Shown: positions 1-9,178 of the stretch, piece after piece
How positions within the stretch are numbered: position 1 is the first letter of the stretch
How the letters are laid out: each line of letters starts with the position of its first letter
Assembly: GCA_030739585.1 (NCBI GenBank)
Contig: JASLYX010000002.1
Location: 62,001 to 126,000 of the forward strand
Source of the DNA: Candidatus Bathyarchaeota archaeon
GTDB lineage: Archaea; Thermoproteota; Bathyarchaeia; TCS64
Reading direction: 5' to 3'
Length of the DNA stretch: 64,000 nucleotides
Position numbers and translations under genes: made by a program
The notes under the pieces: model-generated
Told to the model about the DNA's origin: nothing
Database searches by the model: none
What the model saw: the letters and a program-made list of their open reading frames with translations, nothing else

Positions 1-240
1 GATGCTGAGGAGAGGGCTGCGAAATTCATCTTAAATGGTGGGTTCACAAAGCCTATTGCCGCTTACATTGCGGGTAGGGCAGCAATTCCAGGTAAGAGTA
101 TGGGCCACGCAGGAGCCATAGTGTTAGGCAATTTTGGGACTGCCATCGGAAAAATTGAGGCGCTTAGGAACGCAGGAGTAACTGTGGGTGATCTGCCTGG
201 GGATGTAGCTGACGCGCTTGCTAGGTTCCTGAAGGACTGA
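1..240 (+). CDS. sucD: Succinyl-CoA synthetase alpha subunit, C-terminal part
   Basis: The window opens inside a gene whose last 79 codons read in frame from base 1 to a TGA at 238-240. The peptide contains [20 protein letters not shown] followed by an AGAI segment and a C-terminal [10 protein letters not shown] stretch. These match the C-terminal ligase domain of the alpha subunit of succinyl-CoA (ADP- or GDP-forming) ligase, which carries the phosphohistidine loop (GHAGAI). The enzyme interconverts succinyl-CoA and succinate with substrate-level phosphorylation in the TCA cycle. The catalytic His of this domain and the CoA-binding half lie partly outside the window. It ends four bases before a convergent NUDIX gene. 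Confidence 0.9.
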   Translation, partial: DAEERAAKFILNGGFTKPIAAYIAGRAAIPGKSMGHAGAIVLGNFGTAIGKIEALRNAGVTVGDLPGDVADALARFLKD

Positions 241-243
241 AGA

Positions 244-798
244 CTATGTCTCGCCATTGAGAATGTCAAAAACTTTCTCTAGCATCCTGTAAGTGAGACC
301 CCATATTACTTTTCCTTTGAGGAGGTATGCGGGAACTTCTCGAGGACCTACCCTGGTTTTGCCCCGGGACACATCCAACTCCTCAAGGGGTATCCAATAG
401 TGCGCTATGAGCTCCTCGTTCAGGACCATCTCTGGGGGATCCTTACAGAAGAACATGAAAGGTTGTATGCATAGATCGGGAATCACCGTCGAGTGGAGGC
501 CGTCAAGAGGTCCAATGGTCTTGCAATGTGTCAGGTCTATCCCTGTTTCCTCCTGTGTTTCCCTGTATGCTGTTGCCATGAGGTCTGGATCTCCGTGGTC
601 TCGCCTTCCTCCGGGGAACGCCATATTTCCAGACCAGGGATATCCCGTGCGTATTGCTCTCATAACAAGAAGGACTTTGAGTGTTCCCCCAGTCTCAATA
701 AATAGCATGGTTACAGCTGCGTGGGCAGAGTCATCTTGTTTTGTGTGCCTATTCCGGATAATCATAGTAATGTGGTTGAGCATGGGGGTTACCGCCAT
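244..798 (-). CDS. NUDIX hydrolase, CoA-diphosphatase-like
   Basis: 184-residue protein with a clear NUDIX box at about residues 63-86: a GG-R-x-x-x-GD stretch, then RETQEETGI, which supplies the metal-binding glutamates. The block just before it, YPWSGNMAFPGGR, is typical of the NudL/NUDT7/NUDT8 group that cleaves CoA and related nucleoside diphosphate derivatives. The substrate cannot be fixed from sequence. A second in-frame Met lies at residue 6, so the start may be slightly internal. It converges on sucD with a 3-base gap. Confidence 0.8.
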   Translation of the reverse strand: MAVTPMLNHITMIIRNRHTKQDDSAHAAVTMLFIETGGTLKVLLVMRAIRTGYPWSGNMAFPGGRRDHGDPDLMATAYRETQEETGIDLTHCKTIGPLDGLHSTVIPDLCIQPFMFFCKDPPEMVLNEELIAHYWIPLEELDVSRGKTRVGPREVPAYLLKGKVIWGLTYRMLEKVFDILNGET

Positions 799-853
799 TT
801 GAGATGTGGACCTGAGCTTAATTTGTGTTTAATGGTGGAAGGAGTGCCTTTCC

Positions 854-1648
854 TTAGAGCTCTATCTCTTCTCTCTCTGAGGCTTTCCAGCCCTTGACTT
901 CGTTGATGGCATCAGCAGCGGCTGCCCGGAGGAATCCCACGTCGCTGCTGACAGCGCAGAACTTGAATCCTTGTTCTATAGCGTTACTGATGTTGGTGGG
1001 GCCGCTGGATGTCTGGCAGTGCATCCCAGGGGCGACTCCGTACTCCTCCCCAGCTCTGATTATCATGTCCAGGGCGTCTGTGAATCTAGGGTGGGTGTAC
1101 TGGCGGTGGATCCCCATATCTAATGTGAAGTCTGATGGACCAACGAAGCATGCATCGACTCCTTCTACAGCAAATATCTCGTCGATGTTATTTAGTCCTC
1201 TCTGGGTTTCGATCATGACAACCACGAGGGACTCCTCATTGACTGTGGTAAAGTAGTCCGGGTCCTGGAATGCGGCGAGTCTAGGGCCCGCGCCTCTCTC
1301 TCCTTTGGGAGGGTACTTCATAATCCTGACCGTCTCCTGGGCCATCTCCGCAGTCTCAACTCGGGGGATAACGAGACCCGTAGCACCGGCGTCCATAGCC
1401 TTCTTAGCCCAAATAAGGTCGTTCCATGGTATACGGGCCATAGGCAGGCAGTTTTCCCGGTTGTAGAGCATCGTTTGGACCATGAAATGATACGTCTCGG
1501 GGCCGAAAGGGCCGTGCTCCATATCACAGACGAGCCAGTCGAATCCTAGGTCGGCGAGGTACATCGAGACGTCGGGATGGCCTACTGTGATCCATGTGCC
1601 GATGCTGGGTTTACCTGCCTTGAGCTTTCTTTTAACCAGGTTCTTCAT
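854..1648 (-). CDS. HpcH/HpaI family class II aldolase
   Basis: 264-residue protein of the HpcH/HpaI aldolase/citrate-lyase family, a metal-dependent TIM barrel. Visible family motifs are CDMEHGPFG near residues 41-49, RIPWND near 73, the VVVMIETQRGL strand carrying the metal-binding Glu near residue 150, and CFVGPSDFTLDMG with the second metal-binding Asp. These enzymes cleave 2-keto-3-deoxy sugar acids or 4-hydroxy-2-oxo acids to pyruvate (or oxaloacetate) plus an aldehyde. The actual substrate is unknown. Length is normal for the family. It stands alone, divergent from no obvious partner and 34 bases downstream of the topoisomerase gene on the same strand, so co-transcription is possible. 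Confidence 0.85.
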   Translation of the reverse strand: MKNLVKRKLKAGKPSIGTWITVGHPDVSMYLADLGFDWLVCDMEHGPFGPETYHFMVQTMLYNRENCLPMARIPWNDLIWAKKAMDAGATGLVIPRVETAEMAQETVRIMKYPPKGERGAGPRLAAFQDPDYFTTVNEESLVVVMIETQRGLNNIDEIFAVEGVDACFVGPSDFTLDMGIHRQYTHPRFTDALDMIIRAGEEYGVAPGMHCQTSSGPTNISNAIEQGFKFCAVSSDVGFLRAAAADAINEVKGWKASEREEIEL

Positions 1649-1682
1649 TGTGGAATCTTGTTATGTCTGGGTTTATTATGAT

Positions 1683-3488
1683 TTAAGACTGAGGTGGTAA
1701 CTGACCTGTTAGTCCTTCAGGGTCTATCCAGCTGAATTTACTCTGGAGGGTCTTAGAATAGACGTTCCTCCAGTTGTAATCAACTTTCTGGCTCCAGTTG
1801 TAATAGATTCGTGGGTCAATGTAGCTTTTCATGGATGTGCCAAGGTTGTAGTCCCGTGTCTCCGCCTGGGCCGTAATCTGAAGTTTGAGTTTTTGGATGG
1901 CCTCCCTATCCCGTTTTTTTATCTGTAAGATCCTCATCTTCAATTTCTCTAGGCGCTCCCTTTGCTTGATCTTGAGGTTCTTATTGCGTTCCCGCTGAGT
2001 CCTAATGGCCCTTTTCTTCGAGGCGATGCGTTTCTCTATGCCCTTTGTGGATTTCTCCTGTAGCCTCCTCTCCTCGAACTTCCCCTTGTACTCCTCCAGC
2101 TTTACTTTATGTTTCTCTAGTTTCAGATGGTAATTGCCGAGCCGTTCCTTATATTTCTCCTTTGTCTCCACAGTTTTCTGCTTCAGCTTTTTCTCTTTCT
2201 CTCTAGCCTTAACCTTTCTAGTTTCAAGGCGGTCTCTCTTCTTCTGGAGGGATTGCTCCCAGGTCTTAGGGATGGAGCGCTTGTGGTTACAGACCTTTGC
2301 TGCCTCGAGGTTGGCCATAATGGCGACGTGTTTCTTGACGTACTCAAGGGTTTCTGGGGCAACTTGAGTCCGGTTTAGTGCTGATTCCACGGCAGTCGTG
2401 GCGTAGTGGGTCCTGAATACCTTGGCGGAGAGGCCCGTCATAACCTCGTCAAGGAAGTGGCTTACCCGCTCCGAGTTAACTTTCTCAAATAGGGGCTTTT
2501 CAGGGTCTCCGCTGAACTCCTTGAGGTTGTTGACGACGGAGTCGGGGATCGCGACGCAGAGGGTGTGTCGGACTGAGTCCTTTCCAATGAAATTAAATGT
2601 GACCGTGCCGTTCCGATTGAAGTTTATATGCTCAGGGCGGAGGGTGGAAGCTCCGATGGTCTCGGCCTCGTCTTCGCTTTTCTCGTCGCCTACCCTGAAT
2701 TTACAGTGGTCTATGAGGAATGTGACCGTGGCGGTCTGTTTCCTGGTGAGGTCATCGGAGTCTAGGTTGTCGTTGATATAGTTTTTGACCTTTTTGATGT
2801 TTTTCCTGAATTCACGGGCTTTATTAAATTTATCAATGTCCTTCCTCTGTTTTATGGTGCTAGAGTCGTGAGGCCAGACGTATTTGATCTTGTTACTAAG
2901 CTTGTCCTTCCATCTTGCGATCCACATGGTCTCTGGTTCCCAGTAGATCTTCTTCCAGGCCCCGGGTGGATATGGTACATTAGGGGAATGATTGAGCTCG
3001 ACATCCTCATGCCTAGGCCCCTCCTTCCATTTTCCCCTCATGGGGTGCTGCCCTCGGCCCATGAATATACTGCTGGGTTCTACAGTGTAGTTTCCCAATT
3101 GTGTATGTTCCCCGTCTATGGTAGCCCAGCCATATCTCTCCTTGTTCGCCTCCCGGATCTCCTTTCTTTTGGCCGCAAGGGCTTTCTTCTCCTCACGCGT
3201 CATGTTGGCACGGGTCTCGCGTTCCGCTATGATGATCCGATGGATGGGGGTGAAGTCGACATCTCCTGGGAGGACAGTCGTCCCGAGGATCTCCGAAAAG
3301 TCCTTATGGAAATTTGAGGCAAACTCGGGGTCCTCAACATAGGGTGTGCCTATCTTTTTGGCCCAGGCCATGGCCCGTTCCTCCTGTTTGTTGTTGAGCG
3401 TAATGGTATGGCCCTTGACCTTGATGGTGAGATCCTGGCCTTTGTATCTGGGGGGGACCATGACTCCGTTGTGGCTTAGCTGCTTCAT
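1683..3488 (-). CDS. Eukaryote-type DNA topoisomerase IB
   Basis: 601-residue topoisomerase I of the eukaryotic IB type. It relaxes supercoils through a 3'-phosphotyrosyl intermediate. All catalytic residues can be matched to human TOP1: Arg in HCKFRVGDEK, Lys in FNFIGKDSVRH, Arg in SAKVFRTHYA, His in VCNHKRSIPKTWE (about residue 402), and the nucleophile Tyr556 in LGTSMKSYIDPRIYYNW. Between the His and the Tyr lies a highly charged coiled-coil linker of about 150 residues, longer than the roughly 90-residue spacing in the human enzyme. The N-terminal domain (residues about 1-230) matches the eukaryotic core cap, including an FTPIHRIIIAERETRANMTRE-like block. Among archaea this enzyme is known from Thaumarchaeota and related TACK lineages. 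Confidence 0.95.
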   Translation of the reverse strand: MKQLSHNGVMVPPRYKGQDLTIKVKGHTITLNNKQEERAMAWAKKIGTPYVEDPEFASNFHKDFSEILGTTVLPGDVDFTPIHRIIIAERETRANMTREEKKALAAKRKEIREANKERYGWATIDGEHTQLGNYTVEPSSIFMGRGQHPMRGKWKEGPRHEDVELNHSPNVPYPPGAWKKIYWEPETMWIARWKDKLSNKIKYVWPHDSSTIKQRKDIDKFNKAREFRKNIKKVKNYINDNLDSDDLTRKQTATVTFLIDHCKFRVGDEKSEDEAETIGASTLRPEHINFNRNGTVTFNFIGKDSVRHTLCVAIPDSVVNNLKEFSGDPEKPLFEKVNSERVSHFLDEVMTGLSAKVFRTHYATTAVESALNRTQVAPETLEYVKKHVAIMANLEAAKVCNHKRSIPKTWEQSLQKKRDRLETRKVKAREKEKKLKQKTVETKEKYKERLGNYHLKLEKHKVKLEEYKGKFEERRLQEKSTKGIEKRIASKKRAIRTQRERNKNLKIKQRERLEKLKMRILQIKKRDREAIQKLKLQITAQAETRDYNLGTSMKSYIDPRIYYNWSQKVDYNWRNVYSKTLQSKFSWIDPEGLTGQLPPQS

Positions 3489-3813
3489 GGGGGTCCTCTT
3501 TTCTAACTTCGATTGAGATGTTCACCGTTATCTATAATAATTTCTGGTCCATTCATCTGATTCCCGGATTTTTTTCGGTGATATCCCTATCCATCTCGCG
3601 CCCATAAAGGTATATCCCTCGTCTGGGAGAAGATCATCGACAACTTGATGGTTAGAAGATATCTATTATTTTCGGAGTCGGGCTTGTGAGTTGTATTATG
3701 TTAACGCGGTTCTCAAGGGCAATAGCGATATTGTAGTCTGGACTTTTTCACGCGCGTGAGGAATCCCCTCTAAAGAGTGGAATAGTCTTCACATTGAGGG
3801 ATTTGGCTAACGG
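3489..3813. other. Intergenic, no gene seen; perfect CG-rich palindrome
   Basis: I see no credible gene in these 325 bases. The part next to the topoisomerase start contains an AT-rich TATA-like stretch (around 3528-3540, read on the minus strand) that could be its promoter. A perfect 10-bp palindrome CACGCGCGTG lies at 3749-3758, in otherwise AT-rich DNA, about 55 bases beyond the stop of the P-type ATPase. Confidence 0.5.
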
Positions 3814-5883
3814 CTATAGCTTCGGTTTAAACCCCCTCAGGAGGAGGCTGTTAAAGACTACGCTAATGCTACTAAATGCCATCGCCCCGGCGGCGAAGAG
3901 GGGGTGCATCTTCAGCCCCCAACGGATGAAACATCCAGCCGCAATGGGGATAAGCATCATGTTATATCCGAAGGCCCAAAACAGATTCTGCTTGATCTTG
4001 GAGTAGGTTGCCTTGCTCAGCTGTATGGCTATTACGACATCTATTAGATTATTCCTGATCAGAATGATCCCTCCCGTTTCCCTCGCCACATCTGTCCCGC
4101 TCCCTAAGGCGATACCCACCTCTGACTGGGCCAGAGCTGGAGCATCGTTGATGCCATCCCCCACCATCGCGACGATCAACCCCTCCTCTTGGAGACCCTT
4201 GATAACCTGGACCTTGTCCTGTGGAAGGACCTCAGCGAGGTAGTGGTCTATCCCTACCTTCCCTGCGATGGTCTCGGCTGTGCGTTTGTTGTCTCCCGTT
4301 ATCATAACTACCTGTAGGTCCATGCTCTTCAGCTTGGCCACCACCTCGGCGGCATTTTCCTTGATCTCATCGGCTACCCCGATTAGGCCATTGACCTTCC
4401 CACCTGAGGAGATGAAGATGATGGTCTTTCCTTCCCCGTATAGCTGGTCAGCCTTGGCGTTGAGGTCTTCAGAGATCTTGGCCCCGATCTCATCCATGAG
4501 TCTTTGTGTGCCTACTATCATCTCCTGGCCATCGACAGTTCCCTTAATCCCTTTCCCAGCTAGGGCCTCTACATTTTTTGGCTCTAGGAGGTTCAATCTC
4601 TTCTCTTTAGCATATTTCATAATTGCCTCCCCAATGGGATGCTCCGAGCGTCGTTCTAAGGAGGCTACTAGCCTAATGAGTCCCTCATTTTCAGAGATAA
4701 CATCCGTGACGGTGATCTCCCCCTTTGTGAGGGTCCCCGTCTTATCAAAAGCGATGGCCTGGAGCTCCCGGGTCTTTTCCAAGTATTCTCCTCCTTTTAT
4801 GAGGATCCCATTCTCTGCCCCCTTGGCTGCCCCTACAAGGATTGCTGTAGGAGTCGCGATGCCTATTGCGCAGGGACATGCCACTATCACCACAGATATG
4901 AACGCCCTAAGGGCAAACCCGAATGTTGATCCCATAACGTAGTACCATCCGGCGAAAGTGATGATGCCGACGGTGATGACTATGGGCACGAAGTATCCAG
5001 CGACTATGTCGGCGACCCTCGGGATAGGAGCCCTGCTGAGCTGAGCTTCCTCGACCATCTGGGCTATCTGTTGCATGGTGGTATTCATGCCGATCTTAGT
5101 GACTTCCACCTTGAGGGCTCCCTCTTTGTTTACCGTTCCCCCAATTACCCCGTCCCCTGCAGACTTGACCACGGGGATGCTCTCTCCGGTGACCATGCTC
5201 TCGTCCACTGAGGAGTTCCCCTCAAGGATCTCTCCGTCTAGAGGAATCTTCTCTCCTGGTCTCACAATGACTACGTCGAAGGGCATCACCTCCTCCACTG
5301 GCAACTCCTCTTCCGTCCCATCTTCTTTGAGGATCCGTGCCACAGGTGGTTGGAGATCTAAGAGTCTGCGAATGGCCTCAGAGGCCCTCCCCCTTGCGAT
5401 CTCTTCGAGGAGTTTACCCACCAAGATCAAGGCGATTATCAAAGCTGCGGTATCGAAGTAGACCTCGTTGCTGGGGGCTATTTGAGGGAAGAAGACAACA
5501 ATGGTACTATATACCCAGGCGGTTGAGGTCCCCACGACTATAAGAGTGTCCATGTTCATGGTCCGAGCTTTGATAGCCCTCCAGGCTCCCCTGTAATATC
5601 TCCAGCCCGGGATAAACTGAACCGAGGTAGCAAGGAGGAAAGCCCACATCCGCTTGGATAACCAAGGAAGCGGGCCCTGGTAGAACATGATCGCCATCGT
5701 CAGAAGCCCGAAGCCGAGACTGAAAACAACCATGCGTTTCAGCAATACGCGTTCCTCTTCAGGTTGGACAAAAGTGAGCATGCAGGCATCACTGCAGAAG
5801 TAATAGGCCTTCCCTTCCACCTCCGCGGTGAATGCGGCTAATGTCTCATCAACATGCATCCCACAAATGGGGTCTCGTGCCAT
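3814..5883 (-). CDS. copA: Copper-type P1B ATPase with N-terminal YHS domain
   Basis: 689-residue heavy-metal-transporting ATPase in the cell membrane. Residues 1-40 form a YHS-type metal-binding module ([10 protein letters not shown] ... [12 protein letters not shown]) instead of the usual HMA domain. Then follow paired helices, the actuator TGES (232-235), the transmembrane metal site CPC (336-338), the phosphorylation loop [10 protein letters not shown] (Asp380), an SEHPIGEAI nucleotide-binding motif, and [10 protein letters not shown]. The TM7 YN and TM8 MxFSS...NSLLLR signatures fit the Cu+/Ag+ class (P1B-1), so export of monovalent copper is the most likely role. No chaperone or CopY/CsoR-like regulator is next to it. 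The start has no alternative nearby and gives the complete YHS domain. Confidence 0.92.
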   Translation of the reverse strand: MARDPICGMHVDETLAAFTAEVEGKAYYFCSDACMLTFVQPEEERVLLKRMVVFSLGFGLLTMAIMFYQGPLPWLSKRMWAFLLATSVQFIPGWRYYRGAWRAIKARTMNMDTLIVVGTSTAWVYSTIVVFFPQIAPSNEVYFDTAALIIALILVGKLLEEIARGRASEAIRRLLDLQPPVARILKEDGTEEELPVEEVMPFDVVIVRPGEKIPLDGEILEGNSSVDESMVTGESIPVVKSAGDGVIGGTVNKEGALKVEVTKIGMNTTMQQIAQMVEEAQLSRAPIPRVADIVAGYFVPIVITVGIITFAGWYYVMGSTFGFALRAFISVVIVACPCAIGIATPTAILVGAAKGAENGILIKGGEYLEKTRELQAIAFDKTGTLTKGEITVTDVISENEGLIRLVASLERRSEHPIGEAIMKYAKEKRLNLLEPKNVEALAGKGIKGTVDGQEMIVGTQRLMDEIGAKISEDLNAKADQLYGEGKTIIFISSGGKVNGLIGVADEIKENAAEVVAKLKSMDLQVVMITGDNKRTAETIAGKVGIDHYLAEVLPQDKVQVIKGLQEEGLIVAMVGDGINDAPALAQSEVGIALGSGTDVARETGGIILIRNNLIDVVIAIQLSKATYSKIKQNLFWAFGYNMMLIPIAAGCFIRWGLKMHPLFAAGAMAFSSISVVFNSLLLRGFKPKL

Positions 5884-6017
5884 AACAATCTAGGAGTTGT
5901 TTCATGGAGATTATTAAATATCTCTTGAAATAATACATGGTCCCAGATCTATGGGATCCATCATTACTGCAAACAATATGCGTGCGATGGATTGATCCGC
6001 TGGGTGCGAAAACGATC

Positions 6018-6581
6018 TCAAAGATTAGACTTTAGTTTAGCCAAGATCCGTTCCCAGACATCTTCCTCAGTTCCCGCCCCGTTAATGATGATCCATCGGC
6101 TAGAACTAGCCAAGGCAAAGGCACGGGACCCAATTTTCTCGAGCTGTTCTTTAGATTCGAACATTTCTATTTGGCTTCGACCTCGAACGATACGAGAATA
6201 GGCTTCCTCGGGTTTAATATCTAAGTAGAAGACGTGTTTCGACCTGGGGAGGATGGTGGTGAAGAATCGGTAGGCAAAGACCCCTATGGGCGGAGGCAAA
6301 TATATCGTTCCCATAAGGTATCGGACATAGATGACATAGTCATAGGCCCGCCACGGGGTTATGATAACACTCCTGAGGACGTCAGCTATGTAGAACATCG
6401 CAGCAGCAAAGTGGGCACTCCACCCATCCGCTAAAAGGAAGCGCCTCGCCCTGATCCCCGCCCAGTTGTCACTTTCAGGGTGGAAACGAGCGTAGACAGC
6501 GCATCCTCTCGCCTCCAAATGGTCCCTGAGTCTCTGCGCCTGGGTTGTCTTCCCTGAGGCATCTAGGCCCTCTACGACCAA
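6018..6581 (-). CDS. Thymidylate kinase-like P-loop kinase
   Basis: 187-residue protein related to dTMP kinase. The P-loop VEGLDASGKTTQAQRLRDHL sits at the extreme N terminus. A lid-like segment RIVRGRSQIEMFESKEQLEKI and the VFYLDIKPEEAYSRI strand match the thymidylate kinase fold. Canonical Tmk has a DR(Y/F) motif after the first third; here the corresponding region reads YVIYVRYLMGT, so substrate specificity may differ. The start shown is TTG; the open frame extends only about 18 codons upstream to a stop, without ATG or GTG, so a TTG start is likely. Confidence 0.75.
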   Translation of the reverse strand: MVVEGLDASGKTTQAQRLRDHLEARGCAVYARFHPESDNWAGIRARRFLLADGWSAHFAAAMFYIADVLRSVIITPWRAYDYVIYVRYLMGTIYLPPPIGVFAYRFFTTILPRSKHVFYLDIKPEEAYSRIVRGRSQIEMFESKEQLEKIGSRAFALASSSRWIIINGAGTEEDVWERILAKLKSNL

Positions 6582-6627
6582 GAATACCAGCTTAGGGAAC
6601 CTCCAAGACCAGAAAGAACTTTAACGC

Positions 6628-6837
6628 TCATAGACAAAGTTCCGTAATGTTATCTGAACCCTTGGGAGATAGGGTCTTAGCTCCTGTGTATATGAAGGCG
6701 GCTGCAACTGATGGTGCCCTCCGCTGGACCAAGGTAAACCATTGATAGGATGAGTTAAAGGAGAGGTCTAGGATGAGGCTAACCATCCTCACCACGAACA
6801 TCGAGACTGCGTCCTCCTTTGTTTTCCATTTCCCCAT
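6628..6837 (-). CDS. Possible small hypothetical protein
   Basis: Open frame of 69 codons starting at an ATG, upstream of the thymidylate kinase-like gene and on the same strand. I recognise no family. Composition is mixed, with a hydrophobic patch VRMVSLILDLSF. Nothing besides the open frame and position supports it, so it may be chance. Confidence 0.22.
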   Translation of the reverse strand: MGKWKTKEDAVSMFVVRMVSLILDLSFNSSYQWFTLVQRRAPSVAAAFIYTGAKTLSPKGSDNITELCL

Positions 6838-7125
6838 TCGTTACACCCCTAGATTGACCGAATTGACTAATATGCCAAGGATATGATATCTGTGACTATG
6901 ATATAGAGCGCGTATTACGATAACTTCTAGGACGTGGCAAGAGAGGATAACGAAGACTCTCTTTTCCAACCTCGTCCCAGCATTCCCTTCCCGCCTAGAT
7001 CAGAGGATGATTGAAATGTGTAAGAGTTTTTTTTTCCGTTCCACGCGCACGAAACAGGTCAATATACTATAGAAATCCTTTTCGAGTCTCTTAGGGAATC
7101 TGAAGAAAGGTTTGCCTTATTATTA

Positions 7126-8424
7126 TCAAGCCATAAATTTCATATACCTTTTCTTTTCCCCAAAATCCATAAAAGTTGTAGCGCTTACAGAGAGGAGGAT
7201 GACCTTCTCATTTTGTTCTTTTTTCGCGAGTCTCGCCTCGTCGATAGCAGCTTTAACTGCGTAGGCTGATTCTGGGGCTATGAGGCGGCCCTCTGTCTTT
7301 AGGAATGTTTTTGCTGCTTCAAAGATTACTTTTTCATCTTTAGGATAGGCGACCGTGTCAATAATGCCGATATTGTTAAGGTATCCAAGTAAGGGGGCTG
7401 TATTTGATGTCTGTATACCGATACCCATGACCTCCGGTCTTGGGTTCTCAATCTCGAATTCGTATGTTTTCCCGAGGTAGCTTGAAATCGGGCCTTGTAA
7501 GCGGATATAACTATAGATTCCTTGGGTCAGTTTAGCCGATGTCTCGGATTCAACAGCTAAGAGCTTGACTTGGCTTTCTTTTTTCAGCTTTTTATGAACG
7601 AATGGCGCTACTAAACCGTAAAAGTTGCTACCCCCGCCTACTGGCGCTATTATTATATCCGGTTTCTCTTCGATAGTTGTCAGCTGTTTTTCTGCCTCTA
7701 GACCCATGATCGTTTGGGTCAATAGGGCGTGATTTAGAAAGCTTGAGACTACCGCGACTGCATCATCTTTTCTTGCAGCCTCTTCCACTTCGGCCCTAAC
7801 GACATTTGACTCGCGTTGATTATGGTCGCATCTAAGCGCTTTTCGCCCGACCTCTGTGGTCTCACTTGGGGAGTGAATAATGTCAGCACTTAACATTTCC
7901 TTTAGGAATTTCGGGTGCTCGGGGCTCCTTTTTGCATCCATTCTTGAAATAAACACCGTCGGTATGAGCCCGAAATACATCGCCGAATATGCGTGGGCCA
8001 TTTTCGTCCTCGTGTTCGATGAACCGACGAAGACAGTTCTTCTGTAGCCCTCCTTCATAGCCCAATAAGCCTGAGGCAGTGCTGTATTTGTTTTAAAGGT
8101 CCCGACCGGATGCATCTCCTCGCATTTATAGTATATTTTCGCAGGCGTCTTCAAGGAATCTTCTAGCCTTCGGGCCCTTCTCAAAGGCATGGGCCTCCCC
8201 GATTTAATGTATGCCTCTAAAACTTCCCTCGGGATATCCACCCAACGCCTGCCCGAGAACTCTACTTTTGACGAAGCATCCGTGAATATACTGGGAAGAT
8301 ATCTCACCTCTTTTCCACTGTTAATGATCTTATAGGGTGGAAGCTGGTAGGGTAGGTCCGGAATGATGTTATACCACTTACTAGGTATCTCATCAGGGTC
8401 TAGAACAATGCAGTCAAGGCTCAA
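7126..8424 (-). CDS. TrpB2-like PLP enzyme with altered active-site loop
   Basis: 432-residue fold-type II PLP enzyme closest in layout to the TrpB2 form of tryptophan synthase beta. The PLP lysine is Lys111 in HPVGTFKTNTALPQAYWAM (TrpB2 has a GSHKLN-like motif). The phosphate-binding loop is APVGGGSNFYGL. In true TrpB the next element, ETGAGQWG, holds the catalytic glutamate; here it reads VGSSNTRTK (about residues 133-141), so ordinary Trp synthesis from indole and serine is doubtful. No trpA or other trp gene is adjacent. Its coding sequence looks more AT-rich than its neighbours, a possible sign of transfer. It could be a threonine synthase- or dehydratase-like enzyme acting on another substrate. 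Confidence 0.75.
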   Translation of the reverse strand: MSLDCIVLDPDEIPSKWYNIIPDLPYQLPPYKIINSGKEVRYLPSIFTDASSKVEFSGRRWVDIPREVLEAYIKSGRPMPLRRARRLEDSLKTPAKIYYKCEEMHPVGTFKTNTALPQAYWAMKEGYRRTVFVGSSNTRTKMAHAYSAMYFGLIPTVFISRMDAKRSPEHPKFLKEMLSADIIHSPSETTEVGRKALRCDHNQRESNVVRAEVEEAARKDDAVAVVSSFLNHALLTQTIMGLEAEKQLTTIEEKPDIIIAPVGGGSNFYGLVAPFVHKKLKKESQVKLLAVESETSAKLTQGIYSYIRLQGPISSYLGKTYEFEIENPRPEVMGIGIQTSNTAPLLGYLNNIGIIDTVAYPKDEKVIFEAAKTFLKTEGRLIAPESAYAVKAAIDEARLAKKEQNEKVILLSVSATTFMDFGEKKRYMKFMA

Positions 8425-8522
8425 TGAGACTCATGGCGTAGTTAGTGTCTTTAGCTTCATAAAATAATCGCGTGTGCATGAGGACAATTTTTGTAGTAAT
8501 AAATAAAGTTCTATGTCTAGCT

Positions 8523-8530
8523 AAAAAAAA
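8523..8530 (-). terminator. T-tract terminator
   Basis: A run of eight A on the plus strand (eight T in the minus-strand transcript) lies about 80 bases beyond the stop of the small minus-strand gene ending at 8612 and upstream of the TrpB-like gene. Archaeal RNA polymerase stops at such T-tracts. Confidence 0.4.
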
Positions 8531-8611
8531 TCCACTAAGCTTTGTTGTTTTGTTAAAACGGATGGCATTTGTAGTTGGGTTTTTTCTCCCACATTAAAAG
8601 TCTAGAATATT

Positions 8612-8809
8612 TTACGCGTTTGTATTGACACTTGACCTTTGTAGGTCTACATAGACAACCGTGTCGTTGACCCTAAAGTCCACCTTCCTCCAAGTGTATC
8701 TCGGTGGAACCTCCTCGAAGGAGTAAAAGGCTCCCAGATAGTAATGGAATCCCCAGTCCGCGAGCTCAACGACGTGGATTCTGGGGACAAATTCGGTTAT
8801 TAGTTTCAT
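8612..8809 (-). CDS. Small hypothetical protein rich in aromatic residues
   Basis: 65-residue protein from an ATG at 8807-8809. I do not recognise it. The sequence has a protein-like alternation of hydrophobic and charged residues, for example HVVELADWGFHYYLGAFYSF and RKVDFRVNDTVVYVDL, suggesting a small beta-rich domain. An AT-rich element about 27-35 bases upstream and a T-tract downstream fit a separate transcription unit. Confidence 0.45.
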   Translation of the reverse strand: MKLITEFVPRIHVVELADWGFHYYLGAFYSFEEVPPRYTWRKVDFRVNDTVVYVDLQRSSVNTNA

Positions 8810-9060
8810 TGGCAATCGATTCAGGTTTTAGCGATTGATAAGCATGACCGACATTTGAAAACTAGGGAGAGGAGAGTGAAACTGGAACTTTCCTTAGATC
8901 GCTTTTCTAGGAACGTCAAATTGGGATTGACCTAAACAATTTTTCATAATGACTGGGCTTGATGCGCGCGCTGACGGCATGATCCATCAGCTCTTCATAC
9001 CTGAGAAAGTGTGAAACTACAGCAATATCGTTTCCCTAGTGGAATGACCCGGACAATAGC

Positions 9061-9105
9061 TTCTGCCGAGCCCGTGAGAGCTATTTCATGAGGTTTTCGG
9101 CAGAA
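9061..9105. repeat. Inverted repeat, 9-bp arms
   Basis: TTCTGCCGA at 9061-9069 is matched perfectly by TCGGCAGAA at 9097-9105, with 27 bases between. It lies 37 bases upstream of the PEPCK TATA box, so it would not be in that mRNA. It may be an upstream operator or part of an unannotated small RNA. The wider 8816-9140 interval shows no other gene. Confidence 0.5.
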
Positions 9106-9141
9106 ACAGGATAAAAAAAGCTTTCCAGAAATCATAAGGGC

Positions 9142-9149
9142 TATATAAT
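9142..9149 (+). promoter_or_regulatory. TATA box of the PEPCK gene
   Basis: TATATAAT-like element (within CTATATAATT at 9141-9150), centred about 33 bases before the ATG at 9179. This places transcription start at or just before the start codon, so the mRNA is probably leaderless. Confidence 0.6.
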
Positions 9150-9178
9150 TTGCTAATTTTAGTTCCTAAGACAAAACC

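Noticed and set aside
2127-2378. Open frames opposite the topoisomerase linker
   Set aside because: They are low-complexity mirror images of the Lys/Glu-rich coiled coil and have no independent support.
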